Below are positions 1 through 5,261 of a stretch of DNA of 6,126 nucleotides, piece after piece. Each line of letters starts with the position of its first letter. Positions within the stretch are counted from its first letter, which is position 1. The notes beneath the pieces are model-generated. The model saw only the letters and a list, made by a program, of their open reading frames with translations, made no database searches and was not told the origin of the DNA. Origin of the DNA: Methanomicrobiales archaeon (GTDB lineage: Archaea; Halobacteriota; Methanomicrobia; Methanomicrobiales; Methanospirillaceae); contig JAAYPD010000115.1 in NCBI GenBank assembly GCA_012520015.1, forward strand, positions 1 to 6,126. Reading direction: 5' to 3'. Made by a program: the position numbers and the translations under genes.

Positions 1-1162
1 CGCACTCCTGAAATACGCACTTGAAAGCAAATTCGTGGACGCAGTCTTTGCGGTCAGAAAAGGTCAGGACATCTATGATGCAGTACCTGTATTCATCACT
101 GACCCGGCAGAAGTTGTATCTACTGCAGGGTCACTGCACTGTGGAACCCTTCTGCTTCCAAAGATATTAAAGAACTACGCTGACGGTGCAAAAAACATGA
201 AGATCGCTGTGACCTGCAAGGGTTGCGATGTCATGGCTTTTTACGAGCTTGCAAAGAGAAACCAGATCAACCTTGACAATATCGTCATGGTTGGCGTCAA
301 CTGTGGTGGATCTGTAAGTCCGGTCAGTGCAAGGAAGATGATAGCTGAAAAGTTCGGCGTCGATCCAGACACAGTTCACAAGGAAGAGATCGACAAGGGC
401 CAGTTCATCATCGAGTATGAAGGCGGGCACAAGGGCATCAAGATTGATGATCTTGAGGAAGAAGGGTTTGGGCGCCGGTCCAACTGCCGCCGCTGCAAGA
501 TGAAAATCCCACGCCAGGCAGATCTTGCATGTGGTAACTGGGGAGTCATTGGTGACAAGGCCGGAAAGGCAACCTTTGTTGAAGTCTGCTCAGAGAAAGG
601 TGCAAAAATCCTCTCTGATGCACAGGCCAAAGGTGCCGTTGAAGTTGCAGCAGCAGATCCAAAGGGCATTGAGATTCGTGGCAAGGTTGAAAAAGCCATG
701 CTCAAACTTGGTGATGAATGGCGTGCAAGAGACTTTGCCTCACTTGGAAAAGGCAGGGACCGGCTAAAGCTTCTGATGGACGAGACATCCAGGTGTATCA
801 AATGCTATGCCTGTATTGACAACTGTCCGATCTGTTACTGTATCGAGTGCTCAACCAAAAAGCCATGGTACATCAAGCCAGGACAACTACCACCAGGGTT
901 CATGTTCCACCTGATAAGGTTTGCTCATGTTTCAGACTCCTGTATCAACTGCGGTCAGTGTGAGGAACTCTGTTCCATGGACATCCCCAATGCACTCTTC
1001 ATGCACTCCCAGCAGGTTGAGATTGAGAAACAGTTCAAACACATACCGGGTATTGACATGACTCCGCCCATCCATGCATTTGTTGAGGAGAAGGCAGAGC
1101 GTGCCAGGCTTGATGCAACCGGAACTGACTCCATCTTTACGAACATATTCCAGGATGAGTAA
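1..1162 (+). CDS. fdhB: F420-dependent formate dehydrogenase beta subunit, 5'-truncated by window edge
   Basis: Beta subunit of the FrhB/FdhB family. In formate dehydrogenase it carries electrons from the catalytic alpha subunit through iron-sulfur clusters to FAD and coenzyme F420 in the cytoplasm. The frame is open from base 2 with no start in view, and the first codons (ALLKYALES) already match the family, so the GTG at 35 is internal. About 386 residues are visible; the family is usually about 400, so only some 20-30 N-terminal residues are missing. Visible motifs are CKGCD (about 215-229), VNCGGS (about 296-313), a CRRC...ACGNWG cluster/flavin region (485-541), and two ferredoxin-like [4Fe-4S] motifs: CIKCYACIDNC with further cysteines (793-850) and CINCGQCEELC (941-973). 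It ends with TAA followed by an oligo-T stretch. An alpha subunit gene would be expected just upstream. Another FrhB-family paralogue, such as an Hdr- or hydrogenase-linked subunit, is the main alternative. Confidence 0.82.
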   Translation, partial: ALLKYALESKFVDAVFAVRKGQDIYDAVPVFITDPAEVVSTAGSLHCGTLLLPKILKNYADGAKNMKIAVTCKGCDVMAFYELAKRNQINLDNIVMVGVNCGGSVSPVSARKMIAEKFGVDPDTVHKEEIDKGQFIIEYEGGHKGIKIDDLEEEGFGRRSNCRRCKMKIPRQADLACGNWGVIGDKAGKATFVEVCSEKGAKILSDAQAKGAVEVAAADPKGIEIRGKVEKAMLKLGDEWRARDFASLGKGRDRLKLLMDETSRCIKCYACIDNCPICYCIECSTKKPWYIKPGQLPPGFMFHLIRFAHVSDSCINCGQCEELCSMDIPNALFMHSQQVEIEKQFKHIPGIDMTPPIHAFVEEKAERARLDATGTDSIFTNIFQDE

Positions 1163-1171
1163 CATCCTCCA

Positions 1172-1178
1172 TTTTTTT
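1172..1178 (+). terminator. Oligo-T terminator after fdhB
   Basis: Seven consecutive T residues begin 10 bases after the fdhB stop codon. Archaeal RNA polymerase commonly terminates at such T-runs without a preceding hairpin. The position fits the end of the formate dehydrogenase transcript, though some read-through into the next gene is possible. Confidence 0.5.
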
Positions 1179-1191
1179 AGCACCAGCCAGC

Positions 1192-1218
1192 TTCTTTCCG
1201 GAGATGATCCGGAAAGGA
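1192..1218 (+). repeat. Strong inverted repeat (hairpin) between fdhB and the kinase-like gene
   Basis: CTTTCCGGA (1194-1202) and TCCGGAAAG (1208-1216) are perfect 9-base inverted arms around the 5-base loop GATGA. In RNA a U-G and a U-A pair extend the stem to 11 pairs. No T-run follows, so it is not a classical intrinsic terminator. It could protect the fdhB mRNA 3' end, be an operator, or be a leader structure for the next gene. The in-frame ATG at 1204 lies in the loop. Confidence 0.6.
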
Positions 1219-1251
1219 TCACCTTATCTGCATTGCAGGCTCCCGGTACAC

Positions 1252-1797
1252 ATGAACGAGTACTTGCGTAAATCTTCCCACATATTATTTGGGCTTCTTA
1301 TTGCCGGTGTAATCCTTTTCTTTCCAGCTTACCATGCCGCAATGATCATCGGGTTTTCCCTGTATGCAGGTCTTATCCTGATTGACTTATGCATGAAAGA
1401 TTACTGCATCCCGCTCATCAGCACTCTCATTCACCACATGGAACGGGACGGAGAATTCCCTGGGAAAGGCGCGTTTTTCTTTGTGTTCAGTGCTCTTGTA
1501 ACCCTGATGTTTTTTCCGCCAGTGGTTGCAGCAGTGTCTGTTGCAGTTCTTGCAGTGCTTGACGGCTTTTCAACCATTATTGGCATCAGGTTTGGTAAAC
1601 ATCGCATATGGAAGAAAAAGACTCTGGAAGGGTTTTTTGGCGGAGTCATCATCACAACAGCCTTGCTCCTGCTGATATCCCCTCCAGTCTATGCAGTTCT
1701 CATCTCTCTGGTTGCAGGGCTTGTTGAACTTATAAGCCCGGTGGATGACAATCTCATCATTCCATGGATAGTTGCAATGCTGATTACCTTGCTCTGA
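1252..1797 (+). CDS. Dolichol/phytol kinase-like integral membrane protein
   Basis: A 181-residue multi-pass membrane protein resembling the SEC59/VTE5 polyprenol-kinase and CTP-transferase-like family, whose members phosphorylate isoprenoid alcohols with CTP. The substrate here is unknown, and a role in archaeal lipid or glycosyl-carrier metabolism is inferred. About six or seven hydrophobic segments are visible (near 9-25, 28-46, 73-90, 91-112, 128-143, 145-161, 167-181). Family-like motifs are FPGKGAFFF (69-77), LDGFSTIIGIRFGK (103-116) followed by KTLEGFFGG (123-131), and VELISPVDDNLIIP (158-171). I chose the ATG at 1252 because NEYLRKSSHILFG is the usual family N-terminus; the ATG at 1204 would add 16 non-conserved residues and lies in a hairpin loop. 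No clear Shine-Dalgarno is seen. A weak AT-rich CTTATCTG at 1223-1230 is placed correctly for a leaderless promoter. An oligo-T run follows the stop. Confidence 0.75.
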   Translation: MNEYLRKSSHILFGLLIAGVILFFPAYHAAMIIGFSLYAGLILIDLCMKDYCIPLISTLIHHMERDGEFPGKGAFFFVFSALVTLMFFPPVVAAVSVAVLAVLDGFSTIIGIRFGKHRIWKKKTLEGFFGGVIITTALLLLISPPVYAVLISLVAGLVELISPVDDNLIIPWIVAMLITLL

Positions 1798-1814
1798 AAA
1801 GTATACAACCCATG

Positions 1815-1820
1815 TTTTTT
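1815..1820 (+). terminator. Oligo-T terminator after kinase-like gene
   Basis: Six T residues lie 17 bases after the TGA of the kinase-like gene and upstream of the helicase promoter. They fit an archaeal T-run terminator separating the two transcription units. No convincing stem precedes them. Confidence 0.4.
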
Positions 1821-1841
1821 CCGCGTTGTTACACCTGATGA

Positions 1842-1865
1842 GATGATGAGACAAGATTCATCATC
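1842..1865. repeat. 8-base perfect inverted repeat upstream of helicase promoter
   Basis: GATGATGA (1842-1849) and TCATCATC (1858-1865) form perfect inverted arms with an 8-base spacer. The element sits about 30 bases before the TATA-like box of the helicase gene. It could be an operator or part of the upstream transcript's 3' end. The trinucleotide character of the arms (GAT repeats) makes chance symmetry more likely than for a random-sequence palindrome. Confidence 0.45.
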
Positions 1866-1894
1866 ATATACTCTGCAGGGAACACCAGCAACCA

Positions 1895-1907
1895 TTATAC
1901 TTATATT
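1895..1907 (+). promoter_or_regulatory. TATA-like box for the DEAD-box helicase gene
   Basis: The AT-rich stretch TTATACTTATATT contains CTTATATT centred near 1903. Archaeal transcription usually starts about 24-27 bases downstream of the box centre, which falls at 1927-1930, on the ATG at 1930. This supports a leaderless or nearly leaderless mRNA and that start codon. Confidence 0.6.
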
Positions 1908-1929
1908 CCCCTGGCACGCAGAATATGCG

Positions 1930-3525
1930 ATGGAAATACCTTCTTTTTCAGACCTCCAGCTTTCACCTGGAATTCTTAAAGCCATCCGTGATATCGGATA
2001 TGAAGAACCAACCCCAATACAGTCTCAGGTTATCCCCCTGATCCTTGCAGGTAACGATGTAGCAGGGCAGGCATATACAGGAACCGGTAAAACCGCATCA
2101 TATGGTATCCCTGCGCTGGAGATGTGCCAGCCTGCAGACCGGAAAGTCCAGACGATGATCCTCTGTCCAACCAGGGAGCTTGCAGTGCAGGTTGGAACCG
2201 AACTGAACCGTCTTGCCATGCACCGGAAAGGAATCTCCATCCTTCCGGTGTACGGAGGCCAGCCGATAGAACGCCAGCTAAAAGCCCTGTCCCGCGGGGT
2301 TCACATTGTTATTGGTACACCCGGGAGAGTGATTGATCATATAAACCGCGGGACCCTGACCCTTGACTCAGTCTCCCTGGTTGTCCTGGACGAAGCTGAT
2401 CAGATGCTTGACATGGGTTTTCGTGATGATATCGAGGAGATATTATCTCACATCCCAAAAAACCACCAGACAGTTATCCTTTCTGCAACCTTCCCGTCAG
2501 AAATCCTGGATATCTCACGCAAGTACCAGAAAGATCCGATTGATATCAAGATGGTTCACCAGGAACTGACCGTCCCACAGATTGAGCAGTACTATATCGA
2601 AGTCAGGGAACCAGCAAAGTCTGACACTCTCATCAGGGTTCTTGAATTTTACCAGCCACAGAGGACAATCATATTCTGTAATACCCAGATCGCAGTGGAT
2701 GCAGTTTCAAGTGCTCTAAAGGCAGAAGGGTTCATGGCCGATGGACTTCATGGTGGTATGGCGCAGGCCCAGCGCGATAAAGTGATGAATGCATTCAGGA
2801 AAGGTCAACTGGAGATCCTGATCGCAACCGATGTTGCTGCACGTGGAATTGATGTTGAAGAGATAGACCTTGTATGCAACTATGACTTTCCGCAGGATGA
2901 TGAGTACTATGTACACCGGATTGGCCGGACGGCAAGAGCAGGAAGAACCGGGCGGGCAATCAGTTTTGTAAGTCCCCGTGAGCGGTACAGATTAAGGGAT
3001 GTCAGAAGAAGTACACGTGCTGAACCGATACCACTCCCAATTCCCACCCTTCGCGAGATTGGTGGCAAGAAAGCCACAACTACCCTTGCAGATGCCCATG
3101 CCCTGATGAACACCGGTGATCTCTCTTTCTGCAGACCGATGATAGAAGAGAAACTTGCTGAAGGTGTTGATCCGGTTGCCCTTGCAACTTCCCTTCTCAT
3201 GATTGCAGCAGGTATTGCAACTGAAAAAGAGGATGAACTTGAGAAATACCTGGGAGAGCAGGCGGTGGTAAGGCTGTCTGCAGGCCGGCAGGATGGAATT
3301 CTGGTCAGGGACATTTTGCAGGTTGTCAGAAACAGCGGAAGGAACATACAGAATGATATCGGAAATATCCGTATAGGGCAGACTGCAACATATATTGATG
3401 TTCCTGAAACCTCGGTTAAAGAGGTCATTGATGTCCTGAATGGTGCACAGATAGGACGTATAAGGCTTGTTGCAAAAAGGGGAAGAAAACAGTCTGATAT
3501 CCCAAAAAAACGTTTTTCCAAATAA
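1930..3525 (+). CDS. DEAD-box ATP-dependent RNA helicase with C-terminal DbpA-type RNA-binding domain
   Basis: A 531-residue cytoplasmic RNA helicase of the DeaD/CshA/DbpA type, which remodels structured RNA or RNA-protein complexes, for example in ribosome assembly or cold response. All core motifs are intact: the Q-motif (FSDL through PTPIQ, N-terminal 35 residues), AYTGTGKT (48-55), PTRELAVQ, TPGRV, DEAD (154-157), SAT (185-187), IIFCNT, ATDVAARGID (299-308) and HRIGRTARAGRTG (329-341). A helical linker (about 375-440) follows, then an RRM-like DbpA RNA-binding domain (about 446-520) and a basic tail ending near KKRFSK. The first coding ATG that gives a normal family N-terminus is at 1930. 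The in-frame ATG at 1843 would add 29 residues encoded by the promoter region. No Shine-Dalgarno is seen, in keeping with a leaderless transcript. It stands alone between a T-run upstream and a convergent gene downstream. The gene name is left open because deaD, cshA and dbpA cannot be separated here. Confidence 0.95.
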   Translation: MEIPSFSDLQLSPGILKAIRDIGYEEPTPIQSQVIPLILAGNDVAGQAYTGTGKTASYGIPALEMCQPADRKVQTMILCPTRELAVQVGTELNRLAMHRKGISILPVYGGQPIERQLKALSRGVHIVIGTPGRVIDHINRGTLTLDSVSLVVLDEADQMLDMGFRDDIEEILSHIPKNHQTVILSATFPSEILDISRKYQKDPIDIKMVHQELTVPQIEQYYIEVREPAKSDTLIRVLEFYQPQRTIIFCNTQIAVDAVSSALKAEGFMADGLHGGMAQAQRDKVMNAFRKGQLEILIATDVAARGIDVEEIDLVCNYDFPQDDEYYVHRIGRTARAGRTGRAISFVSPRERYRLRDVRRSTRAEPIPLPIPTLREIGGKKATTTLADAHALMNTGDLSFCRPMIEEKLAEGVDPVALATSLLMIAAGIATEKEDELEKYLGEQAVVRLSAGRQDGILVRDILQVVRNSGRNIQNDIGNIRIGQTATYIDVPETSVKEVIDVLNGAQIGRIRLVAKRGRKQSDIPKKRFSK

Positions 3526-3559
3526 TCCTCTAAATTACTTTAACGCGCTGCACAGCGGG

Positions 3560-3577
3560 CTGAATAAACTGAATAAA
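3560..3577. repeat. Tandem 9-base direct duplication (CTGAATAAA x2)
   Basis: CTGAATAAA occurs at 3560-3568 and again at 3569-3577 with no mismatch and no spacer, 34 bases after the helicase stop. It lies in the non-coding convergent gap. It could be a replication-slippage product or a pair of binding half-sites. Confidence 0.6.
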
Positions 3578-3615
3578 ATGAAGGATATTTCAAGGCGTGC
3601 ATGCTAATTGCACTT

Positions 3616-3633
3616 CATAGTTATCATAGTTAT
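3616..3633. repeat. Tandem 9-base direct duplication (CATAGTTAT x2)
   Basis: CATAGTTAT occurs at 3616-3624 and again at 3625-3633 without mismatch or spacer. It is directly left of the hairpin at 3636-3668. Its unit length matches that of the other tandem duplication in the same gap, although the unit sequence differs. Confidence 0.6.
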
Positions 3634-3635
3634 TA

Positions 3636-3668
3636 GCAAACTTTCTGCACTATTGCAGAAAGTTTTGC
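3636..3668. terminator. Hairpin, probable bidirectional terminator between convergent genes
   Basis: AAACTTTCTGCA (3638-3649) and TGCAGAAAGTTT (3654-3665) are perfect 12-base inverted arms with the 4-base loop CTAT. Skipping one extra T on the right, GC at 3636-3637 pairs with GC at 3667-3668. It lies 110 bases after the helicase stop and about 28 bases beyond the carbonic anhydrase stop on the other strand, so it could serve both transcripts. The following T-run is short (four T on the plus strand), so a role in 3'-end protection is also possible. Confidence 0.6.
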
Positions 3669-3695
3669 CATACTATAATTCAGAGACTTGTAGAT

Positions 3696-4292
3696 TTATC
3701 CTGTTTTTAATGGTTTACCCGGATCGATGACCTCAAGCTTTGCTGTTGACATCCGGTAGTAGAGCCCTATGACCTGAAGCCTGCCAGCATCCTCTGCCTC
3801 CCTGACCACCGGGTAAGTCCGGAGATTTTTAAGCTGAAGCTTCACATTCTCTATCTCAAGCTCTGACTGCCACTTCCTGGCCTCTTCAGGATCAGATGGC
3901 TTCTTTCCTCTCTTCTCAACCAGCTCAAGAGCGGTATGGGCATGACTGAGCCATCCAGGGATAAGGACATCATCACCACTCTCCCCGCTGGAAAGAGCTT
4001 TCATGGCGCCACACTCTTCATGACCACACACAACAAGAGTATTCACCTTCAGGTGACGAATCCCGTATTCCAGGAATGTTCCAATGTTCCAGTCACCAGG
4101 GGGGACGATGTTCCCGATGTTCCGGTGAACAAAGATCTCCCCTGGCTTTGCATGACAGGTTATCTCAGGGACAACCCGTGAATCGCAGCACCCGATCAGC
4201 ATGGCATGAGGGTTCTGCCCCTTGAGAAGTTCCTTATAATAGTCGATGTCCTTTGCGTAATCGCCTTCGACGAAGGCCTGGTTTCCTTCCAT
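3696..4292 (-). CDS. Beta-class carbonic anhydrase
   Basis: A 198-residue zinc enzyme that interconverts CO2 and bicarbonate in the cytoplasm. The beta-class signature is complete: C35 with the D37/R39 dyad in GCCDSRVVP, and H91 and C94 in CGHEECGAM, giving the Cys-His-Cys zinc site. HRNIGNIVPP (56-65) and the C-terminal strand IGLYYRMSTAKLEVIDP (positions about 175-191) are also typical. The length matches ordinary bacterial-type beta enzymes of about 200 residues rather than the shorter Cab form of about 170. An in-frame stop lies 9 bases before the ATG, so this is the earliest possible ATG start. It is nevertheless slightly short at the N-terminus, since relatives often have some 8 residues before EGN. 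No Shine-Dalgarno is seen. In a formate- and CO2-using methanogen it would supply CO2 or bicarbonate to methanogenesis and carboxylases; that role is inferred. Confidence 0.93.
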   Translation of the reverse strand: MEGNQAFVEGDYAKDIDYYKELLKGQNPHAMLIGCCDSRVVPEITCHAKPGEIFVHRNIGNIVPPGDWNIGTFLEYGIRHLKVNTLVVCGHEECGAMKALSSGESGDDVLIPGWLSHAHTALELVEKRGKKPSDPEEARKWQSELEIENVKLQLKNLRTYPVVREAEDAGRLQVIGLYYRMSTAKLEVIDPGKPLKTG

Positions 4293-4297
4293 TAATC

Positions 4298-4318
4298 TTT
4301 AAATACCCATGTATTGTC
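4298..4318 (-). promoter_or_regulatory. TATA-like sequences upstream of carbonic anhydrase
   Basis: Read on the minus strand there are two AT-rich candidates. ACAATACATG (plus 4309-4318, centre about 22 bases before the ATG) would give a leaderless transcript. The better-looking TATTTAAA (plus 4298-4305) is only about 10 bases before the ATG and would start transcription inside the gene. TTTAAATA can equally be read on the plus strand as a distant box for the divergent operon. The assignment is uncertain. Confidence 0.35.
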
Positions 4319-4326
4319 TCCCAGGG

Positions 4327-4345
4327 TCCTTAAGTTACATAAGGA
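4327..4345. repeat. Operator-like dyad TCCTTA-N7-TAAGGA in divergent gap
   Basis: TCCTTA (4327-4332) and TAAGGA (4340-4345) are perfect 6-base inverted arms with a 7-base spacer, the geometry of a site bound by a dimeric helix-turn-helix regulator. It lies between the carbonic anhydrase start and the 4447 operon and could act on either. No regulator gene is in the window. Confidence 0.4.
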
Positions 4346-4357
4346 TAAATGATCGTG

Positions 4358-4385
4358 AACCGAAGGACGAATATACGTTACGGTT
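4358..4385 (+). promoter_or_regulatory. Candidate promoter region of the 4447 operon with overlapping dyad
   Basis: CGAATATACG (4368-4377) contains a TATA-like core that would start transcription near 4395-4400 and give a leader of about 50 bases. The core is framed by inverted arms: AACCG (4358-4362) with CGGTT (4381-4385), and ACG (4367-4369) with CGT (4376-4378). A second copy of the left arm, AACCGAAAGA (4407-4416), resembles AACCGAAGGA (4358-4367). This suggests a regulator site overlapping the promoter, but the box is not a strong match and TTTATCA at 4384-4390 is an alternative. Confidence 0.35.
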
Positions 4386-4446
4386 TATCATCGGACTGAT
4401 GTAAAAAACCGAAAGATTGAAAAAGTCTATCACCTGATTAAACCAC

Positions 4447-5259
4447 ATGAAAGAAGCTACATTACAGGCGGTTAAACGGGCCATGCCAGGCCACGGAAGA
4501 GCCCGCATTCATGAAAAAGTCCTTTCATTCCTTGGAGTTGATGACCAGTCGGAGGTTGAAATAAGAACAGATGAAGGGGCAACCCTCACTCTGACAATAT
4601 TTTCTGACGCTGTTGTTGAAGAAGGAACAATAAGAATTAGCGGTGAGGATCTTAAAAAACTGAATATTCCCGATGGCGGGAAGGTGCATGTAACCAGGAA
4701 GATACCGCTTGAAGAACAGATAAAAGCTGCTGCTGAATCTACCGCTGAAAAGATAAAGGAAGGGGCACAGGAAGTGGGAACGAAACTTACTGAGACTGCC
4801 GGGAAGATACAGAAAGGAGCAGCTGAAACTGCAGAACAGATAAGCACAAAGGCAAAGGAGCTTAAAGAGAAGGTAAAGGAAGATGCAAAACCCATCGGTG
4901 AGAAAGTCAGCAAGGCAGCAAAGAGCTCTGCCGATGCCATCATGGAAAAAATACCGATTGGAAAACTCAGTGCCGATATTGAGAAGAACCTGACTGCCGC
5001 AGGCCCTGATGAAGCAAAAAGAATAAGAGGTATCCTTGCCGGAATGGAAGGAGAAAAGGCGGCGGTTCGTGTGCAGGCAGCAGCTGGCCGGACGGTAGGC
5101 AACCTTACCATCCCGCCGGAAGTAAATCTTGTGACCGTTCAGCGAAATAATCAGATCCTGGGACTTGACAAGGACATTATTCTAAAAGAAGATGATATCA
5201 TTTACTTATCCGGAACACCCGATGCCGTCCGGTTTGTTACCAGGATGTTGGAGGGATAG
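4447..5259 (+). CDS. Three-part protein: double-psi-barrel/AbrB-like domain, seven 11-residue amphipathic repeats, TrkA-C-like domain
   Basis: A 270-residue protein of unknown function. Residues 13-85 contain two similar halves, G-R-A-R-I...LGV...VEI (16-39) and G-T-I-R-I...LNI...VHV (60-82), the pseudo-twofold pattern of double-psi barrels as in the Cdc48/VAT N-domain, or of AbrB-like units. Residues 89-165 are seven consecutive 11-residue units such as AEKIKEGAQEV (100-110) and GTKLTETAGKI (111-121), with hydrophobic or Ala residues at unit position 4 and Val/Ile at position 11 in six of seven; they are rich in Lys and Glu. A further helix covers about 168-205. Residues 207-270 resemble the ligand-binding TrkA-C/RCK_C domain (GRTVGNLTIPPEVNLVTVQR, then EDDIIYLSGTPDAV). 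No signal peptide, membrane segment or cysteine is present. An in-frame stop at 4435 fixes the ATG at 4447 as the earliest start. It leads a tight four-gene operon. Cytoplasmic, possibly membrane-surface binding, is an inference. Confidence 0.85.
   Translation: MKEATLQAVKRAMPGHGRARIHEKVLSFLGVDDQSEVEIRTDEGATLTLTIFSDAVVEEGTIRISGEDLKKLNIPDGGKVHVTRKIPLEEQIKAAAESTAEKIKEGAQEVGTKLTETAGKIQKGAAETAEQISTKAKELKEKVKEDAKPIGEKVSKAAKSSADAIMEKIPIGKLSADIEKNLTAAGPDEAKRIRGILAGMEGEKAAVRVQAAAGRTVGNLTIPPEVNLVTVQRNNQILGLDKDIILKEDDIIYLSGTPDAVRFVTRMLEG
5250..5255 (+). promoter_or_regulatory. Shine-Dalgarno GGAGGG deciding a TTG start
   Basis: GGAGGG overlaps the last codons of the preceding gene and ends 6 bases before the TTG at 5262. 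It is a strong match to the archaeal anti-Shine-Dalgarno and is the main reason to accept the rare TTG start; the first in-frame ATG comes only at residue 22, inside the membrane segment. Confidence 0.7.
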
Positions 5260-5261
5260 AC

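Noticed and set aside
35..37. GTG as the start of the fdhB-like gene
   Set aside because: The frame is open to the window edge and the upstream codons already encode family-like sequence, so this is an internal valine.
376..801. 141-codon open frame on the minus strand
   Set aside because: It is antisense to fdhB, which has well-conserved cysteine motifs in the same stretch; composition is Ser/Pro/Arg-rich.
1204..1251. ATG at 1204 as start of the kinase-like protein
   Set aside because: It sits in a hairpin loop and would add 16 residues unlike the family N-terminus; the ATG at 1252 gives the expected start.
1843..1929. ATG at 1843 as start of the helicase
   Set aside because: The extra 29 codons run through the TATA-like box and dyad, and their translation is unlike any DEAD-box N-terminus.
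3506..3517. Palindrome AAAAACGTTTTT near the helicase stop
   Set aside because: It has no loop, lies in codons for the basic Lys-rich tail, and is explained by Lys (AAA) codons next to Arg-Phe-Ser; not credible as a terminator.
2907..3521. 204-codon open frame on the minus strand
   Set aside because: It is antisense to the C-terminal part of the helicase, whose sense frame has clear conserved motifs; low-complexity Ser/Pro/Arg composition.
3597..3613. GTGCA...TGCAC short inverted repeat in the convergent gap
   Set aside because: The stem is only five bases with a 7-base loop, expected by chance at this length and much weaker than the neighbouring hairpin.
3526..3695. Possible small RNA or tRNA gene in the convergent gap
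   Set aside because: No cloverleaf, no TTCGA-type T-arm and no clear promoter; the visible structure is explained by the hairpin and short tandem repeats.
4509..5111. 200-codon open frame on the minus strand
   Set aside because: It lies entirely opposite the three-part protein gene. Its Ser/Ala/Phe-rich translation is the antisense of the Lys/Glu/Ala repeats, and it has no motif or start context.
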